Shown here one piece after another: positions 28,116 to 36,729 of a DNA stretch of 64,000 bases. Source of the DNA: Lacibacter luteus (GTDB taxonomy: Bacteria; Bacteroidota; Bacteroidia; Chitinophagales; Chitinophagaceae); NCBI RefSeq assembly GCF_004118265.1, contig NZ_SDHW01000008.1:62001-126000 (forward strand). The letters run 5' to 3'. How positions within the stretch are numbered: position 1 is the first letter of the stretch; every line of letters begins with the position of its first letter. A program made the translations under genes and the position numbers. The notes under the pieces were generated by a model. That model saw only the letters and a program-made list of their open reading frames with translations, was not told where the DNA came from and did not search any database.

Positions 28116-30490
28116 ATAAGTATTTGATTGCTTCCGTTGTTTTTCTTTTCTCAGTAGTTGTAAGCACTGCTCAACGCAACGATGTAACACTTCGTTTTAA
28201 TGCACCTGCCACACATTTCACCGAAAGTTTGCCGTTAGGTAATGGCCGCTTAGGTGCAATGATGTTTGGCGATATAAAAAAAGAACGCATTGCTCTCAAC
28301 GAAATTTCATTGTGGAGTGGTGGTCCGCAGGATGCAGATGATGAAACAGCTTTTCAATACCTGAAACCGATACAGGATCATTTGCTGGCAGGTAATAACA
28401 AAGCCGCACAGGATATTTTACAACAACATTTTATTTCAAAAGGAAAGGGATCGGGACACGGCAGAGGTGCAAATGAAAAGTATGGTGCTTATCAAACCAT
28501 GGGCGATCTGTTCATCAGTTGGAAAGACAGTAATGCAGTTGTGACAAACTATAACCGTGTACTCGATCTGGAGAAAGCAATTGCTACCACAACATTCACA
28601 CGCAATGCTGCAACATATACAGAAGAAATATTTACCGATTTTGTAAATGATATTACATGGGTGCGTTTATCAACTACAAAAAAAGGCAGCATCAACGTTG
28701 TGCTTTCTTTGTACAGAAAGGAAAATGCACAGATCAAAACAAAGAAGAATACGATTGCCATGATGGGGCAACTGCCATCGGGAACTGATAAAGGAATGGA
28801 GTTTGTAACGGTTGCTCAACCTTCAGTAAAAGACGGAACAATTAAACAGGAAGGAAATGAATTGGTAATCGAAAATGCAACTGAATGCCTGATACGTATT
28901 TCATCGGTTACAAATTACGATAACAAAACCGGTAGTCTTACAACAGAAGATATTATTGAAAGAGCATTTCAGTATATCGAAAAATCGAAACAGACTTCGT
29001 ATGCTGCGGCACAACAAAAAAGTACAGCAGCTTTTCAGCAGCTTTTTAATCGTTGTCGCTGGACTATGCCTGACACAAAAAAGATAGCAGCATTAACCAC
29101 CAATCAACGTCTCATTAATTATAACAAAGGCGAAGAAGATCTGCAACTGCCTGTATTGTATTTCAACTTCGGACGATACCTGCTCATCTCTTCTTCCCGT
29201 CCCGGTTTGTTACCTGCAAACCTGCAGGGCTTGTGGGCTGTTGAATATCAAACTCCGTGGAATGGCGATTATCATCTCAACATCAACATACAAATGAATT
29301 ACTGGCCGGCAGAGTTAACCAACTTAAGTTCACTTGCCGAGCCGATGCATCGTTTTACATCTTCATTGGTAAATAACGGAACTAAAACGGCGAAGGCTTA
29401 TTACAATGCAAATGGTTGGGTAGCGCATGTCATCAGTAATCCCTGGTTCTTTACATCACCAGGTGAAGGCGCAGCATGGGGATCAACATTAACAGGTGGT
29501 GCATGGTTGTGCGAACATATCTGGGAGCATTATCGTTTCACCAAAGACACGGCCTTCTTAAAAAAATATTACCAAGTCTTGAAAGGAGCAGCACAGTTTT
29601 TACAATCCATCTTAATAAAAGAGCCAACACATGGCTGGTTGGTAACAGCGCCATCCAATTCACCTGAGCATGCCTATAAAATGCCGAATGGTTTTGTAGG
29701 CAACACATGCATGGGGCCAACAATGGATATGCAGATATGCAGGGAGTTGTTCAACGCATGTATTACAGCATCAACGGTATTAAAAACAGATGCACAATGG
29801 CGTAACGAATTAACCACAACTGTAAAACAGTTAGCGCCAAATCAAATTGGTGCAAAAGGTGATTTGAATGAATGGGTGAATGATTGGGAAGATGGTGAAC
29901 CGCATCATCGCCATGTATCGCATTTGTATGGTTTGCATCCTTACGACGAAATTTCGGTTAACAAAACACCTTCACTTGCAGAAGCAGCAAAGCAAACATT
30001 GTTGCAACGTGGCGATGCAGGTACAGGTTGGAGTATGGCATGGAAACTCAACTTTTGGGCACGTCTGCATGATGGTGAACATGCATTGCAGATGTTTAAG
30101 CAATTGGTGAAACCTGTTGTGAGCGGCGATGGTATTAAGATGAGTGGCGGTGGTACTTATCCGAATTTATTCTGTGCACATCCGCCGTTTCAGATCGATG
30201 GGAATTTTGGTGCAACTGCCGGTCTAGCAGAAATGTTGTTGCAGAGCAATGAAGAAGAAATTGAGTTGTTGCCCGCACTGCCTGCTGGATGGCATACAGG
30301 ATCAGTAAAAGGCTTGTGTGCAAGAAACGGGTTTAATATCAGTATAGATTGGAAAAATGGAAAGCTTGTGAACTGTTGGGTGCTTGCAAACAATAATGCA
30401 GATTGTACACTGCTTTATGCAGGAAAGAAAATAAAACTAAAAACAGTGAAAGGTAAAACTTACCGCTTCGCATGGAGTGATTTTAAATAG
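28112..30490 (+). CDS. GH95 alpha-L-fucosidase
   Basis: 792 residues with a signal peptide (to about residue 20, VSTAQ). The N-terminal motif FTESLPLGNGRLGAMMFG and ALNEISLWSGGP are diagnostic of GH95. The (alpha/alpha)6 barrel shows WNGDYHLNINIQMNYWPAE and HRHVSHLYGLHP, the conserved active-site environment. GH95 enzymes are inverting 1,2-alpha-L-fucosidases (some act on alpha-L-galactosides) that uncap fucosylated glycans. The start overlaps the esterase stop by 4 bp and the next gene starts 3 bp after its own stop. Confidence 0.93.
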   Translation: MNKYLIASVVFLFSVVVSTAQRNDVTLRFNAPATHFTESLPLGNGRLGAMMFGDIKKERIALNEISLWSGGPQDADDETAFQYLKPIQDHLLAGNNKAAQDILQQHFISKGKGSGHGRGANEKYGAYQTMGDLFISWKDSNAVVTNYNRVLDLEKAIATTTFTRNAATYTEEIFTDFVNDITWVRLSTTKKGSINVVLSLYRKENAQIKTKKNTIAMMGQLPSGTDKGMEFVTVAQPSVKDGTIKQEGNELVIENATECLIRISSVTNYDNKTGSLTTEDIIERAFQYIEKSKQTSYAAAQQKSTAAFQQLFNRCRWTMPDTKKIAALTTNQRLINYNKGEEDLQLPVLYFNFGRYLLISSSRPGLLPANLQGLWAVEYQTPWNGDYHLNINIQMNYWPAELTNLSSLAEPMHRFTSSLVNNGTKTAKAYYNANGWVAHVISNPWFFTSPGEGAAWGSTLTGGAWLCEHIWEHYRFTKDTAFLKKYYQVLKGAAQFLQSILIKEPTHGWLVTAPSNSPEHAYKMPNGFVGNTCMGPTMDMQICRELFNACITASTVLKTDAQWRNELTTTVKQLAPNQIGAKGDLNEWVNDWEDGEPHHRHVSHLYGLHPYDEISVNKTPSLAEAAKQTLLQRGDAGTGWSMAWKLNFWARLHDGEHALQMFKQLVKPVVSGDGIKMSGGGTYPNLFCAHPPFQIDGNFGATAGLAEMLLQSNEEEIELLPALPAGWHTGSVKGLCARNGFNISIDWKNGKLVNCWVLANNNADCTLLYAGKKIKLKTVKGKTYRFAWSDFK

Positions 30491-30493
30491 AAC

Positions 30494-33091
30494 ATGAATA
30501 TTTTTTTCAGAAAGATATCGTTGCTGTTGCTTACAGCTTTGTTATTGATTGTTGCCAATGGAAAAGCACAGGTAAAACTGCCACTGCTACACGATAGTAT
30601 GTTTTCAACTTACTATCATCAACGTGTAACTTTTTTTCAATCGATGCCGCAAACGAAAGATGAAATTATTTTTCTGGGCAACAGTATTACCGATGGATCA
30701 GAGTGGGCACAACTGTTTAATGATCTGCGGATGAAGAACCACGGCATCAGCGGTGATGTAACAGCGGGTGTCTTGCATCGTCTGCCCGTTGTTACAAACA
30801 GGAAACCATCAAAGATATTTTTACTCATTGGTACAAACGATCTGGCAAGAGGTGTTAGTGCCGACAGTGTGTTGAAGAACATGTTACTGATCGCTGATTA
30901 CATAAAGCAACAATCGCCCAAAACAAAATTATATGTGCAGAGTATTTTACCGGTGAATGAATTGTATGGCAAGTTTGCAGGTCATACAAAAAATACTGAG
31001 CTCATTAAAAAAGTAAACGAGCAGTTAAAAGCAAATGCTGTGGCCCATCGCTACCAGTATGTTGATCTGTATAATTCATTCAGTAATGAAAACGGTAAAC
31101 TGAAACCGGAGTTAAGCAACGATGGGTTGCATTTAATGGGAAGAGCTTATTTGTTGTGGAAGCATGTCATCTACCCCTATGTGTACGATCTGCAACCCAA
31201 AGCAGCACTGATTCCGCAACCTCAGCAACTGAAATGGAAGCAGGGCGCATTTGCAATGTACAATTGCAAAACGATTGTGGTAAACGATAATAGCCTGTCG
31301 AACGAAGCATCACAGTTGCAACGATACCTGCAATCGATCGGATGGGAAATGAAGTTGACTGATAAAGCAGCTGCAGGCGAATCGTTTATTGAAATTGGAT
31401 TGGGTAACGTGAAATCAGCACAAAATGAAAGTGAAGCCTATCAGCTTGATGTAAATACTTCTTATGTAAAACTGGTTGCCAATACTGCACACGGCATTTT
31501 CAATGCTACACAAACATTGAAACAGTTGTTGCGTTCTGAAACGATGATCGATGCGGTGAGTATTACTGACTGGCCTGCCTTCAGCTGGCGTGGGTATATG
31601 ATCGATGTGGGAAGAAATTATATGTCGATGCCGTTGCTGAAACAACAGATCGATGTAATGGCAGCCAACAAACTCAACATCTTTCATTTCCATGCAACAG
31701 AAGATATTGCATGGCGCATTGCCATCAAGAAATACCCGCAACTCACTGCACTCGAACACATGCTCCGCAACAAAGGCATGTATTACAATGAAGCAGAGAT
31801 CAAAGAACTGATCGCTTATTGTAAAGAACGGCATATCACATTTGTGCCTGAAATTGATATGCCCGGTCATAGTGCAGCTTTTAAGCGTGCCATGAAAACC
31901 GATATGCAGAGTGACAGCGGTTTAATCATCGTTAAAAATATTCTCAAAGAGTTTATTAGAACTTATGATGTGCCTTATATCCATATTGGTGCAGATGAAG
32001 TAAAGATCACCAACAAAAACTTTGTCCCGGAAGTAACAGCATTCATCGAAAGCATGGGTAAGAAAGTGATCGGCTGGCAACCGGGTGGTAATTTCAGCAA
32101 CAGTACTATCCGTCAGTTATGGATGGATGATAATGCACATCACACATCCAACAATCAAATTCAGTTTATTGATTCACGGCATTTGTATTTGAATCACATG
32201 GATCCGCTGGAAGCAGTCACAACAATTTTCAACCGCAAAATTGCAGACAAAGAAAAAGGCGATGCAACAACTCTCGGCGGCACCATTTGTATGTGGCATG
32301 ACAGAGCTGTGAGTAAAGAAGAAGATGTCCTCAACATGAATCCTGTTTATCCCGGCATGCTGGCTTTTGCAGAACGCAGCTGGCAGGGTGGCGGTGTTGA
32401 TGGCTGGGTGGCAAACATCGGCGAACCGAATACAACAAGAGCAAATGCTTTTGCTGCATTTGAAAAACGCTTGCTCGATCACAAACAACAATTCTATTCT
32501 AAGCTGCCATTTCCTTATACTAATCAATCTGATCTTGTTTGGAAATTGTATGGTCCGTTTGCAAACAATGGTGATCTTGCAAAACAATTTTCACCGGAGC
32601 AAAAAAGTTTTGATGCAGATAAAACAAAACCAACACTTGAACAGGTTGGTGCAACAGTGATGCTGCGCCATTGGTGGGCGCCGTTGATTAAAGGAGCAAT
32701 TGCTAATGCAGAAGACAGTACTACCTGGTATGCAGTAACAAAGATCTGGAGCGATGAAGATGAAACGAAACAGTTCTGGATCGGTTTTAATAATCTTTCA
32801 CGCTCACCTGCAACTGATCCACCTCCGGCAAATGCATGGGATGCTAAACAAAGTGCAGTGTGGGTGAACGGAAAATTAATTCCCGCTCCAGAATGGAAAC
32901 ATGCAGGTCAAAAAGGAAACAGCGAATTGCCATTGGCGGATGAAGGTTATCAGTATCGTATGCCAACAAGCATTCCGTTAAAAAAAGGATGGAACACGGT
33001 GTTGCTAAAAGCACCTGTTGGTAGTTTCAAAGGAAAAGACTGGCAAAACCCTGTGAAGTGGATGTTTACATTTGCACCAGTACAATTTTAA
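30494..33091 (+). CDS. SGNH esterase - GH20 beta-N-acetylhexosaminidase fusion
   Basis: 865 residues with a signal peptide (to about residue 25). Residues ~55-230 are an SGNH/GDSL hydrolase with all blocks intact: LGNSITDG (Ser64), IGTNDL (113-117) and the Asp/His pair in SNDGLHL (Asp210, His213). Residues ~238-355 resemble the GH20b N-terminal domain (IPQPQQLKWKQG), and ~365-690 the GH20 barrel: RGYMIDVGRNYM, NIFHFHATEDIAWRI, EIDMPGHSAA and HIGADEV with the catalytic Asp501-Glu502. It probably combines deacetylation with removal of terminal GlcNAc or GalNAc. The C-terminal ~150 residues are beta-rich. Confidence 0.9.
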   Translation: MNIFFRKISLLLLTALLLIVANGKAQVKLPLLHDSMFSTYYHQRVTFFQSMPQTKDEIIFLGNSITDGSEWAQLFNDLRMKNHGISGDVTAGVLHRLPVVTNRKPSKIFLLIGTNDLARGVSADSVLKNMLLIADYIKQQSPKTKLYVQSILPVNELYGKFAGHTKNTELIKKVNEQLKANAVAHRYQYVDLYNSFSNENGKLKPELSNDGLHLMGRAYLLWKHVIYPYVYDLQPKAALIPQPQQLKWKQGAFAMYNCKTIVVNDNSLSNEASQLQRYLQSIGWEMKLTDKAAAGESFIEIGLGNVKSAQNESEAYQLDVNTSYVKLVANTAHGIFNATQTLKQLLRSETMIDAVSITDWPAFSWRGYMIDVGRNYMSMPLLKQQIDVMAANKLNIFHFHATEDIAWRIAIKKYPQLTALEHMLRNKGMYYNEAEIKELIAYCKERHITFVPEIDMPGHSAAFKRAMKTDMQSDSGLIIVKNILKEFIRTYDVPYIHIGADEVKITNKNFVPEVTAFIESMGKKVIGWQPGGNFSNSTIRQLWMDDNAHHTSNNQIQFIDSRHLYLNHMDPLEAVTTIFNRKIADKEKGDATTLGGTICMWHDRAVSKEEDVLNMNPVYPGMLAFAERSWQGGGVDGWVANIGEPNTTRANAFAAFEKRLLDHKQQFYSKLPFPYTNQSDLVWKLYGPFANNGDLAKQFSPEQKSFDADKTKPTLEQVGATVMLRHWWAPLIKGAIANAEDSTTWYAVTKIWSDEDETKQFWIGFNNLSRSPATDPPPANAWDAKQSAVWVNGKLIPAPEWKHAGQKGNSELPLADEGYQYRMPTSIPLKKGWNTVLLKAPVGSFKGKDWQNPVKWMFTFAPVQF

Positions 33092-33115
33092 ATTCTCAAT
33101 AAATCATCATCGATC

Positions 33116-35422
33116 ATGCCATTAAAATTTGTAAAGTTTTTATTGTTGCTTGCTTGTCCATTAGCGTTATTCTCTCAACAACAGGTATCTATTATTCCGC
33201 AACCCGTGGAGTTAAAACTGAACGAAGGGTACTTTATCATCGATAAAAATACTTCACTGCAATACAATGCAACACAAACAGCATTAAGACCTGCTGTTGA
33301 TTTTTTTGTGAACGCTGTAAAAGATGTTTCAGGCATTTCGTTACAACAGAATAAAGCTGCGTCTAAAAAAATCGAACTGATCCTTTCTGCTGATAAAGCA
33401 ATGAAACAGGAAGCATACAGCTTAAACGTTACTCCTTCGCTTATTCAGATCCAAGCAAGCAGCTATGCCGGTATTTTTTACGGTATGCAATCTGTTTTGC
33501 AAACATTACCACAAGTGCGTACGAATGCTGTATTGCAAGTGCCTTGTATGCAGATCAACGATGAGCCAAGTTTTAAATGGAGAGGTATGCATTTAGATGT
33601 AAGCCGTCATTTCTTTTCAGCAGATGTGGTGAAGCAATACATTGATCTGATGGCGATGTATAAGATGAATACATTTCATTGGCATTTGGTTGATGACCAG
33701 GGCTGGCGTATTGAAATAAAAAAATATCCAAAGCTTACGTCAACAGGTGCATGGCGTGTTGATCAGAACGATAAAGTGTGGGGCAGTCGTCCGCAGGCAA
33801 AACCCGGCGAAGCCGCTACTTACGGTGGCTACTACACGCAGGAACAGGTGAAGGAAATTGTGGCGTATGCTAAAACAAGAAATGTAACTGTTGTTCCTGA
33901 AATTGAAATGCCCGGTCATGTGGCATCGGCTATTGCTGCTTATCCGCAGTTGAGTTGTACACAGCAACCACAATTGCCATTAACAGGTGGCAATTACAAC
34001 AACATGTCATCAAACTATTGCGCCGGTAACGAAGAAGTGTTTTCATTTCTGCAGGATGTGTTAAGCGAAGTGATCGCTCTTTTCCCATCAACTTATATTC
34101 ATATTGGCGGCGATGAAGTGGATAAAGGTCCATGGAAAAAATGCGAGCGTTGCCAGGCACGTATGAAAAAAGAAGGATTGAAGAACGAAGAAGAACTACA
34201 GAGTTATTTTATTAAGCGCATGGAGAAATTCATCATCAGCAAAAAAAGAAAGATGATCGGTTGGGATGAAATACTCGAAGGTGGATTGGCGCCTGAAGCA
34301 ACCGTAATGAGCTGGCGTGGTGAAGCAGGTGGTATTGAAGCAGCGAAGATGAATCATGATGTGGTGATGACACCGGGCTCTCCTTGTTACTTTGATCATT
34401 ACCAGGCAGGACCGGAAGGTGAACCGTTGGCCATCGGTGGTTTCAATACAGTGAAGAAAGTGTATGATTACGAACCGATACCAAAAGAGTTAACAGCAGA
34501 GCAACACAAATATGTGTTGGGTGCGCAAGGTAATGTTTGGACAGAATATATTTCAACAGCGGAGCATTTAGAGTACATGGTGTTGCCTCGTATGTTGGCG
34601 CTGGCCGAAACAGTTTGGTCGCCTGCTGCAAATAAAAACTGGAACAGTTTCAGTGAGCGTTTGCAGTTTCATTTCAAAGCATTTGATGCAAAGGGTTTGC
34701 ATTATTCGCCGGGCAATTTCACCGTAGATATTAAACCGGCGGCAAAGAATGGAAAACTGGAAGTGGCTTTGTTCTCCGAAGTGCCAACTGCTTCTATTCT
34801 TTATACAACCGATGGAACAGCGCCCACAGTATCAAGTGCAGTTTACACACAACCTATTGCAGTATCAAGCACACAAACCATTCGTGCTGTCACCATGCAA
34901 AATGGAAAGATCATGAACCTGCAACCTGTTGAGCAACGTTTTGTCATGCACAAAGCAGTTGCTGCAAATGTGCAGTATGTTCATCAGCCTTCAAGATCTT
35001 ACATGGCCGATGGCATCAACTCATTAACCGATGGTGTGCGTGGAAAATCAGCGGTGAATAAATTCTGGCATGGGTTCAGTAAAAACAATCTTATTGCAAC
35101 AGTTGATCTTGGTACAGAAAAAAACATCAGTCGTATTTCGCTTGGTTGTTTGCAACATTACCGTGACTGGATATTCCTGCCAACTGCAGTAAAGTTTGAA
35201 ATCTCACTTGATGGAAAAACATTTACCGAAGTAGTAACTGTGCAGAATGATGTATCGGTTAATACCATCGCACTAACCATCAAAGATTTCACTGCAAAGT
35301 TTGTAGCAGCCAACGCACGTTTTGTGCGTGTAACAGCATTTACATTGGAAGCATGTCCCAAAGGCCATCCCGGCGAAGGAAAACCTGCATGGACATTTGC
35401 AGATGAATTGGAAGTGGAATAG
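33116..35422 (+). CDS. GH20 beta-N-acetylhexosaminidase with C-terminal discoidin-like domain
   Basis: 768 residues with a signal peptide (to about residue 21). GH20b domain ~25-150, then the barrel: FKWRGMHLDVSRHF, FHWHLVDDQGWRIEIKKYP, EIEMPGHVASA and HIGGDEVDKGPW with the catalytic Asp333-Glu334. After the barrel come a chitobiase-type C-terminal segment (TDGTAPTVSSAVYTQPI) and an F5/8 type C (discoidin-like) carbohydrate-binding domain (LTDGVRG, ISRISLGCLQ, FEISLDGKTF). It releases terminal beta-linked GlcNAc or GalNAc from glycans. It is the last gene of the sialoglycan operon and is followed by a strong terminator. Confidence 0.93.
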   Translation: MPLKFVKFLLLLACPLALFSQQQVSIIPQPVELKLNEGYFIIDKNTSLQYNATQTALRPAVDFFVNAVKDVSGISLQQNKAASKKIELILSADKAMKQEAYSLNVTPSLIQIQASSYAGIFYGMQSVLQTLPQVRTNAVLQVPCMQINDEPSFKWRGMHLDVSRHFFSADVVKQYIDLMAMYKMNTFHWHLVDDQGWRIEIKKYPKLTSTGAWRVDQNDKVWGSRPQAKPGEAATYGGYYTQEQVKEIVAYAKTRNVTVVPEIEMPGHVASAIAAYPQLSCTQQPQLPLTGGNYNNMSSNYCAGNEEVFSFLQDVLSEVIALFPSTYIHIGGDEVDKGPWKKCERCQARMKKEGLKNEEELQSYFIKRMEKFIISKKRKMIGWDEILEGGLAPEATVMSWRGEAGGIEAAKMNHDVVMTPGSPCYFDHYQAGPEGEPLAIGGFNTVKKVYDYEPIPKELTAEQHKYVLGAQGNVWTEYISTAEHLEYMVLPRMLALAETVWSPAANKNWNSFSERLQFHFKAFDAKGLHYSPGNFTVDIKPAAKNGKLEVALFSEVPTASILYTTDGTAPTVSSAVYTQPIAVSSTQTIRAVTMQNGKIMNLQPVEQRFVMHKAVAANVQYVHQPSRSYMADGINSLTDGVRGKSAVNKFWHGFSKNNLIATVDLGTEKNISRISLGCLQHYRDWIFLPTAVKFEISLDGKTFTEVVTVQNDVSVNTIALTIKDFTAKFVAANARFVRVTAFTLEACPKGHPGEGKPAWTFADELEVE

Positions 35423-35428
35423 GAACAT

Positions 35429-35467
35429 AAACAAAAAAGGAAGATTTCAGATCTTCCTTTTTTGTTT
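35429..35467. terminator. Intrinsic terminator closing the sialoglycan operon
   Basis: A 17 bp perfect stem (35429-35445 with 35451-35467), loop TTCAG, with an A-rich left arm and T-rich right arm. It begins 7 bp after the GH20 stop. Confidence 0.9.
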
Positions 35468-35581
35468 ATACAACAATGCATTTGTAAAGACAAGTAGTTT
35501 AAAAAACTATGAAATACGGTGCAGAATAATTTCTAAAAGTTCAAACTGATGATGTAGTATTGCTTTCTTAATTCCTGTAAT

Positions 35582-36601
35582 ATGTACACAGCTGCATCTA
35601 ACCGATACGATTCCATGAAGTACAACCGCTGCGGTAAAAGCGGTTTGTTGTTGCCTGCCATTTCGCTGGGTCTTTGGCAAAACTTTGGTAATGCTAATGA
35701 ACTGAAAGGCATGCAGGCTATTTTAGTGGCTGCTTTTGATAAAGGCATTACACATTTCGACCTTGCAAATAACTATGGCCCGCCTGCAGGTGAAGCAGAA
35801 CGCAATTTTGGAAAAATACTCAGCAGCGAATTAAGTGCTTATCGTGATGAACTCATCATTTCAACGAAAGCCGGTTATTATATGTGGCCCGGTCCGTATG
35901 GCGATTGGGGTTCAAAAAAATATTTAACTGCAAGTATCGATCAGAGTTTGAAACGGATGGGTTTGGAATATGTTGATATTTTTTATTCGCATCGTCCCGA
36001 TCCAAATACTGCAATTGAAGAAACAATGCAGGCGCTGGATCAGATCGTTCGCAGTGGTAAAGCATTGTATGCAGGTATTTCTAATTACAGCGCCGCACAA
36101 ACAAAGCAGGCTGCAGCAGTATTAAAAACCTTGGGTACGCCTTGTGTTATTCATCAACCACGTTATTCGTTGCTCGACCGTTGGGTGGAAAAGAAAACAA
36201 CATCGCAAAACGAATCGTTATTGGATGTTGTAGGTAACGAAGGAATGGGTTGTATTGTGTTTTCGCCATTGGCACAGGGAAGGTTGACTGATAAATATCT
36301 CAATGGAATTCCTGCAGATTCGAGAGTGGGGCGTTCTTTACCTAATGGTGCAATATTGCCTAAAGATCTCAATGAAGAAATGCTTGGAAAGATCAGTCAA
36401 TTGAATGCATTGGCAGTGCAACGTAATCAGTCATTGGCGCAAATGGCCATTGCATGGTTGTTGAAAGATGAACGTGTAACATCGGTGCTGATGGGTGCAA
36501 GCTCAGTTGCGCAATTGCATAATAGTTTGGATGCACTCACGAATCTTTCTTTTACAGCAGAAGAACTTTTACGCATTGAAGAAATTCTGGAAAGTAAATA
36601 A
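35582..36601 (+). CDS. Aldo/keto reductase (YghZ / L-glyceraldehyde-3-phosphate reductase-like)
   Basis: 339 residues. The ATG at 35582 is supported because the N-terminus (NRYDSMKYNRCGKSGLLLPAISLGLW) matches the opening of the YghZ-type reductases. AKR catalytic residues are visible in DLANNYGPP (Asp, Tyr), STKAGY (Lys) and YSHRPDP (His). The enzyme uses NADPH to reduce aldehydes such as glyceraldehyde derivatives or methylglyoxal. It is a single gene between two terminators, so apparently not part of the glycan operon. Confidence 0.9.
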   Translation: MYTAASNRYDSMKYNRCGKSGLLLPAISLGLWQNFGNANELKGMQAILVAAFDKGITHFDLANNYGPPAGEAERNFGKILSSELSAYRDELIISTKAGYYMWPGPYGDWGSKKYLTASIDQSLKRMGLEYVDIFYSHRPDPNTAIEETMQALDQIVRSGKALYAGISNYSAAQTKQAAAVLKTLGTPCVIHQPRYSLLDRWVEKKTTSQNESLLDVVGNEGMGCIVFSPLAQGRLTDKYLNGIPADSRVGRSLPNGAILPKDLNEEMLGKISQLNALAVQRNQSLAQMAIAWLLKDERVTSVLMGASSVAQLHNSLDALTNLSFTAEELLRIEEILESK

Positions 36602-36674
36602 AAGATAGTTAAGTCCTGAGCGGAGTCGAAGTGTGGCGACTTGCTCCCCGGAACGAAGGGAAGAAGAGGGTTAG

Positions 36675-36716
36675 AATAAGAGCGAATCGGATTAGTATCT
36701 GGTTCGCTCTTATTCT
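36675..36716. terminator. Bidirectional intrinsic terminator
   Basis: A 12 bp stem (AATAAGAGCGAA at 36675-36686 with 36703-36714) between the convergent reductase and YdiJ-like genes. Confidence 0.8.
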
Positions 36717-36729
36717 TTCAATAAACTTT

